From Sepiola atlantica (taxonomy: Eukaryota; Mollusca; Cephalopoda; Sepiida; Sepiolidae), in contig OY744517.1 in assembly GCA_963556195.1 (NCBI GenBank), positions 86,297,214-86,361,213 on the forward strand: 64,000 nucleotides of DNA, read 5' to 3'. Numbering within the stretch: position 1 is the first letter of the stretch; every line of letters starts with the position of its first letter. The position numbers and the translations under genes are program-made. Positions 53,930-64,000 of this stretch are shown here, one piece after another. Below the pieces are notes generated by a model. It was not told where the DNA came from. It made no database searches and saw nothing but the letters and a program-made list of their open reading frames with translations.

Positions 53930-54470
53930 TTTCCTTCTTTGTTTACTTTTCTATCTTAGTTTTTATAACATGTTTTCCTGTTTTGATACGTTTTTCTTCC
54001 CTCTTTTTCTTCTCCGATTTCATTTCTCTCTCCACATATCTTTCTCTCAGTTTCCATATCTCTTTGTTTTCTTTACTCTCTTTACTTTGTTTCCTGATTT
54101 TCCTTTTCTTTCTTTCTGCCTTCACTTTCTTTATTCTTTTTTCTCTTTATTATCGTCTTTTCTTCTCTTTTTTAAAATTCTTTTTCTCTTCCACATTGTT
54201 TCCCGCCATTGCTTATTTCTCTTCCTTCTATTTATAATTATCTTTCCCTTTCCTATCAATTTTTGTTATTCTGTCTTATTTTTGGCATCTTTTCACTATT
54301 TTTATTCTTTCGACAAACGCTTTCCAGATTTAAACATTTTCTTCTATTACTTTAATACTCTAATCGTTCCTATCTTTCAATTTTTCTTCTCTCATTAAAT
54401 CTATTTTATTCTTCATTTTTAATTACTTCGACTTTTCTTCTTATCTTATTAACTTCATTTGCATTTTTAT
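53930..54470 (+). repeat. Long pyrimidine-rich tract
   Basis: About 540 bp of irregular T/C-rich sequence (CTTT, TCTTT, TTCC), with strong strand asymmetry. Long ORFs (Phe/Leu/Ser-rich on plus, Lys/Glu/Arg-rich on minus) are a composition effect. A similar tract lies at 56185-56430. Confidence 0.85.
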
Positions 54471-54525
54471 TCATCCCTTCCTATTTCTTTTTTATTCATT
54501 CTTGTAGTCTTCCTTCTAGAACATG

Positions 54526-55190
<665 letters not shown>

Positions 55191-55252
55191 TAATGGAATA
55201 ATTCCAGGAAGAAATCCGGGTAAGAGAGCTCAATGTGGTAAACAGAGCAAGA

Positions 55253-55458
55253 ATAACGTAAAATATAATAACACGAAATTACATGATTGTCGATGCAATA
55301 ATTTATTTCAACCTTGCGGTTTTATTCAAGCATCAAATTAGACAATTAGAGTCTCAAAAATGTAATTGTCTGATTTGATGCTTGAATAAACCCGCAAGGT
55401 TGAAATAAATTATTGCATCGACAATCATGTAATTTCGTGTTATTATATTTTACGTTAT
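55253..55458. mobile_element. Near-perfect hairpin, 96-bp arms, 14-nt loop
   Basis: The left arm 55253-55348 (ATAACGTAAAATATAATAAC ... CATCAAATTAGACAATTA) and the right arm 55363-55458 are complementary at 94 of 96 positions, and at least one mismatch can be a G-U wobble in RNA. The loop is GAGTCTCAAAAATG. It sits between TA-rich satellite blocks. No ORF. Confidence 0.9.
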
Positions 55459-55483
55459 ATTTATATATATATATATATTTATA

Positions 55484-55525
<42 letters not shown>

Positions 55526-55571
55526 AATATATATATACATACATATATATATATTTATATATCTATATATT

Positions 55572-55604
<33 letters not shown>

Positions 55605-55644
55605 ATATTTATATATATATAAATATATATATATTATATATATT

Positions 55645-55675
<31 letters not shown>

Positions 55676-55705
55676 GTATTTATATATACACATATATATA
55701 TAAGT
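55455..55705. repeat. TATA/TATTTA satellite, part 2
   Basis: Continuation of the TA-rich satellite after the hairpin, with TATTTATA and TACATACATA variants. Confidence 0.95.
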
Positions 55706-56113
55706 AGTGTATATAAACTATCTATTATTATACTAAATCTGAGTTAATCAACGTTCATTTCCCCAAAACATTTTTCTTTTAGGATTGAGTTATGTTCGAA
55801 ATAAATTTTATTTTAATTGTTCTAATTTGTTGTAATTTACAATTAACTCACCAAGTGACCAATCTATCATGTTCAAGTGTCTGTCTATCATTCGCTTCCT
55901 CTCTCATTGTTTCAGCACCGCTTTCATTTTATACTCTCTCCCTCCCTCCTTCTCTGTTTATTAACAGACAAAGGTAATACAATAATGACAGAATAAAAGG
56001 GGATATTACCACATTAAGTTGAAGAGAAAAAGAGTGAAAGAGAAAGAGAAAGAGAAAGAAAGAAAACGAGAGATATGTAGAGGCTGATTTTGGATTTTGT
56101 CTTTTTATTTTTT

Positions 56114-56115
<2 letters not shown>

Positions 56116-56149
<34 letters not shown>
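56116..56149. repeat. (TA)n microsatellite
   Basis: A TA run flanked by T-rich sequence. Confidence 0.9.
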
Positions 56150-56151
<2 letters not shown>

Positions 56152-56598
56152 TTTAATATTAACTGGCTTTGCAAACTCACTTTTTTCTGAATCATAATTC
56201 CTTCCTGCTTTTCGATTTCCTTTTTTTTCTCCTTCTTTGTATATCTCTCTTTCTTCTCTTTATTTGCTATCTCTCTTTTTCCCTTTTTCATCTATTCTCC
56301 TTTTCTTTCTTGTCTTTATTTATACTTTCTTTCCTTTCATGACATTTTTTAAAATAATATCTCACTATTCCCCCCTTTTCTTTTTACTACCTGTTTTTAT
56401 TTCACTCCTCTTTATTCTCCTTCGTGCCGCGCCGCTCCATACCCCCCCCCAACACCAGCATTCCAACTACAGATACCAAAGTGTAACATCCACACTTGAA
56501 AACATTTACACAAGTGACATTCTTTTCCCCAAAACATCTATAATTCAAACGAAAACATATTGATAAACTGCAGCCTGGTGGTTGCGAAATGTTTGTGT

Positions 56599-56630
56599 GG
56601 GGGTGGGGGTGAGGTGGGCGGGGCGTGGGG
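56599..56630 (+). other. G-run cluster, G-quadruplex candidate
   Basis: GG-GGG, GGGGG, GGG, GGGG and GGGG runs occur within 32 bases, separated by 1-6 bases, and contain a GGGCGGGG-type GC box. Unusual in this AT-rich window. Confidence 0.5.
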
Positions 56631-57060
56631 AGTAAATAACAAGATGAGATCTCGTGGCAGGGAATTCTACAAATTGGGCGGCAAGAGAGGGGGGGGGGCA
56701 GAAGTGTGATGCATTTTTATCTTGACACAACAGAACTGATATAAACACTCACGCAAGCACAGAGGATGCAGCACATAACAGAATTGGTAAAAAAAAAGGA
56801 AAATCTGAAAACTAAATCAAATTTCCAATCCCTGAGAAAAAAAAAAGACAACAAAGAATATTTTTTAAGATAAAGTAAATTTTAAAAAAATATAAACAAA
56901 ATTACTTTTTAGGAAAATTCTTTGCCTCATGTTAATCGAGCCTAGTTGACCTCCCCGAATCTCATTTTCTCAAATCAAATCAAATGATAGTGAAAGCATT
57001 AAACACCAATATGGAATATTAAACCACAATGTTGAATACCACAGTGAGCTACTTACTCAG

Positions 57061-57427
57061 GCCAAGATCAAAGTGTAGTATCTGTTCCGATGGATACTGC
57101 ACCCCATAGACTGGTATCGTCTTGGCCTTCGGGCTTGATTCCGCCGGTCTATGGGTTTGTCCTGTGCAGTTCTAGGAGGTCCAACCTCCAAGGCTTTGCT
57201 TCCCCTCTTTGGGGAGGAGTAAGTTTATTGCTTACTGCCTGAGGCGCCCCTACCGGGGAATGCCGACACGGCTGCCCAGGCAATTTTTAATGGCCAGAGT
57301 TCTCACCTTCTCGAGCGCTGGCTTTTCAAGTCCCACTTTCCCGACCCGACCTTGGGTCACATCTTAACTTGTGGGAGTAAGATAAAACTGGTCTTGTGCC
57401 TAATCTCCTGGAGAGGAGGTAAATAAA
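57061..57427 (+). mobile_element. SINE-A, full-length, U2-headed, with TSD
   Basis: Head GGCCAAGATCAAAGTGTAGT then ATCTGTTCCGATGGATACTG. The body matches 34475-34842 with both internal blocks. Tail CTGGAGAGGAGGTAAATAAA. Flanks TACTTACTCAGG (57051-57062) and TACTTACTGAGG (57428-57439) are 11 of 12 identical, giving a target duplication that overlaps the first two element bases. Confidence 0.85.
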
Positions 57428-57720
57428 TACTTACTGAGGTGACTCTCTATACTTGGTGCCATATTATCCATACAGTTGATTAGCTTGAAGCCTAGAGCCT
57501 ATAACATCTATGTTTTCCTTTTAGTGTTAAATCTTAACACTATAAATACAGTAAACCCACTATGCACATTACAGACATTAATTCACTGGAAAGATCGAAG
57601 GTCATTGTAGTCGGTTAATATGCCACTATTTCTATAAAGCATAAGATAGAAGGGGAAATTAGTTACAGGAAAGATTACACTTGATAAATTTTGTGTTTAG
57701 CCTATAAAATTATCTGGTAG

Positions 57721-58194
57721 TGTAGCAGTCACCAATAGGGATTACTTTTGAATGCGTAATCACTGTCCCTGTGAGCTGGCTTGTCTAATCAAATCACAGG
57801 GCGCAGTAATATCGTTAGTTCCCTAAGGGACTACTTATGTTCCCTTAGGGTTCGAGGAAAAAGATCAGACAACCTCCTGGCACCAGCTTGGACACATCGC
57901 AGAGAGCACCAGCAAGGAACGAGGAAACGCTCTCTCTCTCGCTGCCGTCGCCACTTGACGACTACTACCATCTTCACCTGAAGAAATGCACGGGCGGCCC
58001 TAAGAACTCTTATATTCTTCCTCTTCCTCAGACGGACACTGTCCCACTCTCTTCTACCTATACCAAACGGTATAGGTAACCTTGAGTTAATAAAACCCCT
58101 TTTTGTTATAGTTACAGAAATACTTTTCGTTGTTCCGTTTCTTTACGAGAAGATAAAAGGATTACCCCTTTCATCCACTTATCATCTCCTTACA
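57721..58194 (+). mobile_element. Solo LTR with 4-bp TSD
   Basis: A 474-bp segment starting TGTAGCAGTCACC and ending TCATCTCCTTACA (TGTA...TACA), flanked by GTAG at 57717-57720 and 58195-58198. It carries AATAAA near 58090 and a G/C-richer first half. A CCCTAAGGGA palindrome is at about 57820. Absence of internal coding sequence implies LTR-LTR recombination. Orientation is set by AATAAA. Short ORFs inside are not believed. Confidence 0.75.
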
Positions 58195-58198
58195 GTAG

Positions 58199-59660
58199 AA
58201 CATACATACTTAACAAATAATTCTGCGACAGCTATATAACGGTTCCTATATGTTGACGCTATTCTGAAGCCTAGATACCAAAGAAAAGCATACACCTTTT
58301 TTATTGCAGTGTTAAATAAATAAATTCTATGAAAGGAAAGCATGAAATTCGTGGAGAGGATACTTTGAAGGTGTCAAGGGTCTCCAAGAAACTCAAAACA
58401 TATAAAACTTGTTTGGAATTAATACAGCAATGGCCCTACGTAACATGTTCCGCTGAATCTTCATAACACTCTCTCTGTCTAGGTTCATTGAACCTGCAAA
58501 GCTCTACAAACAATGGAATATATGTAGAGTGTTTCAGGTTTGAATGTTGTTCATTAAAAGATACGATTATTAAAATGATCTTCAAAAAAACGTATAAATA
58601 ATCCCATTGTTCAAATTACAATAGAATTTCTCTTGCCAATAGGTGCAATCCCCGTCTCTTATTATCTGTGTACATATTTTCCTTTTCTGATGGCATGATA
58701 GAAGTCTATATCATATTTATGGTTTCTTTGTCTCTCTGTCAATGCATGGAATTGAAAACAAATACTTATACTAAGATTAAACTCAACTTTTTTGAAATAC
58801 AATTTTACAAAGAATCCAATAGTAGTATCAGTTTTCTATTAGGTCGTTTCTACCAATGTCATGGGATATTTGTTCGTGTCAGGCATCCATAAATTACAAA
58901 GACAACTTTTTTATTTTATTTTATGTAAAAATTAAAAATTTATAGAACTTAAAAAATAAGAAAAATAATGGTAAGATTGGGGTTCAATGCTGCTAGCAAG
59001 CGTACACAGGGATTCACGTTAATTACCTGACTATGTCGAGTGTGTTTGTGAGTGATAAATAAACATGTTGATGTCAGAATTTTTAAAACTTACATTTCAA
59101 CCAATATAGTTTCCATAGTTCTGTAGAGGATTGCCACATCTCGTTTCTATCCTTGATTTTCAATGGATTATCATTTTAAAACCTATCAGTGTTGTTACAT
59201 GATACAGTGGACGAATACAAAGCATATAACTTTAATATAAGTTTCTAGAAAATGTCTAACTTCACATTGGGATTCAGGTTTAATCAGACGTATTATGTTC
59301 TTTCAGGTCTATACTGAGTATAGCTACTGACTCCTCATGAAAGACCCTTTTTATACTAACGTCAGTCACTCAACAGGCATTCAGTATCTACTTGGCTTTC
59401 AGTCCGTAGTCTAGATTTTTTTTACCGATCTGTCTTCACACTAATACATATCATCCACTGATTGATTAAGCAAACCCACGATAAACACATGTATGCTCAC
59501 CTGGCATACAAAAAAATTACCCTATCGAACTTGCTTCTAGGAACTTTCATGGTACTTTCAACGGTGATTTTTTTGTCTAAATCTTCAAACTTTTCTTTTT
59601 ACATTTTATATTATCTTAATATCTTTTCAAATTTTGACTTTTGGTAATTTAACCTTAACA
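58199..59660. other. AT-rich stretch, no gene seen
   Basis: No recognised coding or RNA feature. Confidence 0.4.
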
Positions 59661-59825
59661 GCTTATCTGTTTAGCTCTCCTCTAACGATAATATATCCTT
59701 CTTTGAAAAGCTATGGCTTAAGGAATGAATAATAAAATCTCTTTTAATTAAATCCTTTTGTCTTGAACAATTTATGACCTAATAAATATTGTATTTTGTA
59801 CAATTTTTATTCTCATCCTTACCTT

Positions 59826-59827
<2 letters not shown>

Positions 59828-59906
<79 letters not shown>

Positions 59907-60317
59907 TTAATGACAATATATGTATTAGCATATACTATCAGTGCCCTTTTACTTTGCAGTCTCCTCCAAAGATTCAGCTCGATGATTGTCAATTAGTGAC
60001 GACAGAGCAAATATAAGTCAGGTTCATATTATATTCCAATAACCATGGTTTTATTTTATTATTTTTATTTTTTCACATTTCCAAAAAACAACCACTGTAT
60101 AGTGTAGGTTTTTTCAAGAACTTTTTACTCTTTGTGAATTTTTCTGATGATTTTGTAATGTTGCAGAGACAATAGTGACATATAAACGTTGTTTGGCACA
60201 AGACAAATGAAACGGACCGTAAAAAAATATATCTCACAGAAATGTTATGCTTTTTGGAAATGTGAAAAATAAAAATAATAAAATAAAACCATGGGTATTG
60301 GAATATAATATGAACCT

Positions 60318-60384
<67 letters not shown>
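59828..60384. mobile_element. (TA)n-bounded foldback element, longer copy
   Basis: (TA)n at 59828-59902 and 60321-60384 bracket about 418 bp homologous to 38747-39078. Inside is an inverted pair: CAGGTTCATATTATATTCCA...CCATGGTTTTATTTTATTAT (about 60020-60095) and its complement ...ATAAAATAAAACCATGGGTATTGGAATATAATATGAACCTG region (about 60240-60319). The copy at 38.7 kb has lost most of one arm. Confidence 0.8.
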
Positions 60385-60388
<4 letters not shown>

Positions 60389-60830
60389 AATTAGTTCATG
60401 TAAATGTGGATAAGCAAGGCAACATGCTAGTAGAACTAGATCTAAAGGCACAAACACATGATTAAAGCTGAATCAAGATATTTCGGTCGATGGGTTCGAC
60501 AATATTCGTTTGATAAAATGAGCTTTATTGCACAGAATGTGACATTTTATAAAGTGGAAGAAAAACCGACGGGGAAAAATGGTAGTAAGTGGGGGAGGTA
60601 ATAGATGCTGTATGTAGTATGTAGGGTACGTGAGGTAAGGAGAAGTAAAGCAATAGAAGAGTAGAAGGCGGGTAGTGAGAAAGATGCGAGAGGGTAGTAA
60701 GGAGCGGGAAGTGAAACACGAGGTAGGCATAAAAATAAAAATAAATGAAAGCACTTGGCAAAAAATAAATTAAATTAAAAGCATCCACATTTCCATAAAC
60801 TAATTTTCTATTTTATTTCATATTTACTCC

Positions 60831-60834
<4 letters not shown>
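60385..60834. other. Non-coding stretch, no gene seen
   Basis: Possible old repeat with GCAAGGCAACATGCTAGTAG and ATATTTCGGTCGATGGGTTC. Not classified. Confidence 0.35.

Positions 60835-60880
<46 letters not shown>
60835..60880. repeat. (TA)n microsatellite
   Basis: TA run. Confidence 0.95.
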
Positions 60881-60881
<1 letters not shown>

Positions 60882-61156
60882 TCTTTTTATATTTTATATA
60901 GTTTTTTTTTATATTATTATTTTTTATATTATTATTTTTTGATTTTGATTCTTAACGGTCCCAACCACGTGACTTTCCAAATGTTGATTTAAAATTTCTT
61001 TTCTTTTTTCTCCCTTTCATTCTTTCCAAATATGATCTCAGGATAAGATCGGATTTTAACTCTGCTTGATGAGATCTCAGTTTATAACAGCTGTTGATCG
61101 ATAACATCGACATGCCAGTGTCGCAGATTTTATACATGTCTGTGTAAATAAAAATA

Positions 61157-61159
<3 letters not shown>

Positions 61160-61202
<43 letters not shown>
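61160..61202. repeat. (TA)n microsatellite beside a repeat end
   Basis: A TA run followed by a GTTTCGTCCTTAATAATCGG..CATCAGCAT motif that resembles ends of dispersed repeats. Confidence 0.9.
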
Positions 61203-61205
<3 letters not shown>

Positions 61206-62600
61206 TGTTATTGTTTATTATCTATGTACGTATACGTTTCGTCCTTAATAATCGGGACTCATCAGCATAGAGATATGACTATTCATTACTGATCATGCGA
61301 TAAATAAGAGAAAAGGAGAGAGCTATAATGCATGGTGATTGGCTGATTCATACCTTGCGATTTACACATATATGGTCTGAAGAACACAAGGTGAGAAACT
61401 GACACTCTCTATGAATATCATTATAAAAAACCTCAATAGTTAGGAAAATTAAACCACAATACAAAATGTATGCATCTAAAAGTGTATTATAATGATTATG
61501 TCTATTGTACCTAGGATAGAAATATTCGGTTATTTTCAACCAAATCTACGCACATATGTTTATAGATACTACATACTTGACCCAGGATGGGTAAAATTAA
61601 TATTCTGAAAAGAAGGGTTAGCACCACTTTTATTTCCTCTTACAAAGTTTAAAATCACGATATAATTACAATAATCAGAATAGGTAACTTTAAATTTGAA
61701 ACACTTTTTTTCTTCCTAATGTTGACCATTACAGATTTTTAATAGGGAAATATGTCTACTTATTTTCAAATTATCTATAATACAAGTTAGAGAGTCTTTG
61801 CGATAAATTGAAGAGTGTCCTTCAAAGCCTCTCGTTTCCAAGTCCGGCTTCTATGGTCTTCTTTTGATCGACACATTTTTCGGTAATTATCCAACATGAT
61901 TAGACGATTCTCTCATTCAAGTATGGCACTATTTCAAAGATCTCATTATTAGTATCCCAACTCTAAAACGGTTACTTTCAAAGTCTCCCCGATACGAAAG
62001 ACAATCAATATCAACATATACTTTATCGTAAATTCGCTAAAAATTATTTTTTAAAAAATGAACATGCATAAAATAAGAGTATAAAATATATAAAAATTAT
62101 TTTTAAATAATTTTATTTGATATAACAGATAGTATTAATTCTTTGAGCTAAAACAAGGCAAAGAATTGTATTAAGGAAGAGAGAAAAAAAGAGGCAAGAT
62201 TTACGAATAAATTAATTGCAGGATTTTTTTGTTTCTAGAAATTAAAAAATAGGAAAAGTGGGTCAGGTGTTAAATAACTTGCCGAACTATTATCACTAGT
62301 AAACATACATTTTGTTAGTTTGGTTCGGTTTGTTTTATGGCATATCAATCATATGTGGGTTTTTTTTAACGCTGAATAAAGCTGTCAAATATAATTCTAT
62401 AGGTAGAATAAATATTTATATTCCTGGAATATATTTCTATTTGAAGACTTTATTCTTTGAAAACCTTATTCTTTGAGAAAAACCGCAGTCAAGCTGGAAA
62501 AGACTCTGACAATACTACAAGCACGCAATATACATATACCACTTGTTTTGTGTTGTTTGAAATAACGTTGTCAAATATAATTCCATAAGTAGTGTAATTA
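61203..62600. other. AT-rich stretch, no gene seen
   Basis: The motif TGTTTTATGGCATATCAATC near 62332 is another copy of the dispersed-repeat start at 27713. Otherwise nothing supportable. Confidence 0.4.
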
Positions 62601-62614
62601 TTTATATTCCTAGA

Positions 62615-62800
62615 ATAATTTGCTCTTAGATAACCAGTATATATTGCTCTTAGATAACCAGAATACATTGCTCTTAGATAACCAATATGCATTGTTCTTA
62701 GATAATCAGAATACATTGCTCTTAGATAACCAATATACATTGTTCTTAGATAACCCGAATACATTGCTCTTAGATAACCCGAATACATTGCTTTCAGAAT
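62615..62800 (+). repeat. 24-bp tandem repeat, about 7-8 copies
   Basis: The unit CATTGCTCTTAGATAACCAG plus AATA is repeated with few changes. Since 24 is a multiple of 3, both strands are open: plus gives an LLDNQNTL-like octapeptide repeat and minus gives MYSGYLRA-like. Degenerate units (CATTACTC...) continue to about 62970. Most likely a minisatellite. Confidence 0.9.
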
Positions 62801-63084
62801 ACATTGCTCGCAGAAGGAAATTTCACAGTGAAAGCTGAAACATTACTCCTAGAATGGAACTTTACTAAAAAGGTGCAGCATTACTCTCAGAAAACACCAC
62901 TCCAAGAAAAACATTACTCCAAGAAAAACATTACTACTTTGGAAACATTACTTTTTTAAAACATTACTCTTTGGCATAGATAATGTTTCCTTGTTCTCAA
63001 CGTGATTGACCCTCAGCCACCGCCTTATAGTATATATTTGGGGAGAAAAATAAAAATAAAAAGGAGAAACAAGGTTTTGATTTT

Positions 63085-63330
63085 TTGAAGAATCAGATTG
63101 AATACTACAGTTAGGGCATGATGTGACCAGCCGATTTATCGGATCGGGCTCCTCCGACCTCCTGTCGAACCAACGTACGGCCGAAGTAGACGAATGCCTA
63201 TCCACCAGGATCTTGTCTTAGAGCATCAGGTCGCTACCCACAGCCAACAGGTGGCCCCGTTTTGGGAGTTTTACCCCTCTGCATGAGGTTGCAGTCGGCG
63301 AATTTGCGGCCCCACTGACAGGGCAACACA
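63085..63330 (-). repeat. GC-richer unclassified block, probable dispersed repeat
   Basis: Stands out in base composition from its surroundings. The minus frame reads DRHSSTSAVRWFDRRSEEPD then INRLVTSCPNC, plausible coding-derived sequence, but no family is recognised and the frame is short. Confidence 0.35.
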
Positions 63331-64000
63331 TTTTGGTAGTAAACATATTTTGTCTATGCACATATTTTGTTATAAAGGATCCTTTTAGTCACTGACTGTT
63401 GCTAGTAAAGGAGACGTTTAACCGAAAAACGAAAAAAATTTAAAACAAAAGTGTCTATTGTTCTGTCTCTTCCCCTTAGCTAACGTTGCCTTTTATTTAT
63501 ACTCACAAATTACAGACGGATTCTTTTTTACAAGGTAACCACTTATAAAGGCCAAGAGCCACTTGAGGATTAGACTAGAAGTAATGCCAGCCAAAAGATT
63601 AGGAACACTATAAGAGTACTTACATTGATCAATGATATAAACCGCATTTGATTAATTGAAGACTTGTCTATGAATGGACTTTGTTGACATTGGATTTGAA
63701 GACGATCAAGTTATAATCAGCAGGGAAGCAGTCTTGTGGCAATGTGTCCCCCAGGTGGAAAGCACTTACAAAGAAGCTCTTTCCATGGAAATTTCACATG
63801 ACGCTAGGTGCATGAGGGAGAAAGGAAAGTTTTTTTTCTTTTCGTTGTGATGTCAAAGTGAGTTCTTGCTGTGAATGGCTTACAAAGAAGGATCACAGAC
63901 TGGAGTTCAGTCGACTAGCTTCTATGGAAATAACGATAGAGTAGGGAGAAACTAGCAACGTCTGTTCTGTGTGAAAGGCGTTGAAAGGAAGAAAAGAGAT
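63331..64000. other. Non-coding edge, no gene seen
   Basis: No convincing ORF, RNA gene or repeat. Confidence 0.4.

Noticed and set aside
53943..54398. ORFs on both strands of the pyrimidine tract
   Set aside because: Phe/Leu/Ser versus Lys/Glu/Arg composition is forced by strand bias. No domain, splice or start context.
57781..58079. Arg/Thr-rich ORFs
   Set aside because: Inside the solo LTR; short and overlapping in different frames.
62615..62800. CRISPR array
   Set aside because: Units are contiguous 24-mers without unique spacers, in a eukaryotic context.

Overview
This is a eukaryotic, AT-rich, repeat-dominated stretch, most likely from a cephalopod mollusc (octopus-like). The reasons are long (TA)n arrays every few kb, several related Jockey/RTE-type LINE remnants with conserved 3' tails, dispersed SINEs, Penelope-like fragments, hAT elements and foldback MITEs, with almost no open coding sequence. 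The species is inferred from the general repeat style; no single-copy marker proves it.

Layout. 1-7.1 kb: a candidate secreted-peptide exon (minus), a TGTT...AACA LTR, a LINE tail, a nearly complete but dead LINE (LINE-A, minus, about 1826-5604), a tandem array of about 20 copies of an 18-bp core, and the best host-gene candidate, an exon-like segment at 6697-7103 (minus) resembling TRANK1-type proteins but carrying a frameshift. 8-13 kb: foldback MITE, a dimeric SINE-A inside a perfect 16-bp target duplication, a 56-bp tandem repeat, another SINE-A, a TTAA-flanked MITE and a tRNA-type SINE. 13-18 kb: old LTR-element debris and plain AT-rich DNA. 18-28 kb: SINE-B, LINE-B (plus), a second LINE-A copy, a satellite of about 187 bp, and two loci sharing a 61-bp tandem repeat. 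28-41 kb: LINE-B tails, Penelope-like fragments including a GIY-YIG C-terminus, more SINEs, the second LTR copy between two LINE-B tails, and a third LINE type (LINE-C). 41.3-44.8 kb: a hAT transposon with matched TIRs, a perfect 8-bp target duplication and a transposase frame of about 630 conserved residues. 45-64 kb: foldback elements, a hAT MITE, more SINEs, a solo LTR with 4-bp TSD, and very long TATA/TATTTA satellite containing a 96-bp-arm hairpin.

How the parts relate. Most of the window is transposon history. LINEs A, B and C could have supplied reverse transcriptase, and SINEs A and B are the likely passengers. Both SINE families begin with sequence almost identical to the 5' end of U2 snRNA and share related 3' tails. 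This is the most unusual system visible here. Many reading frames in the window are microsatellite or LTR artefacts and are not annotated as genes.
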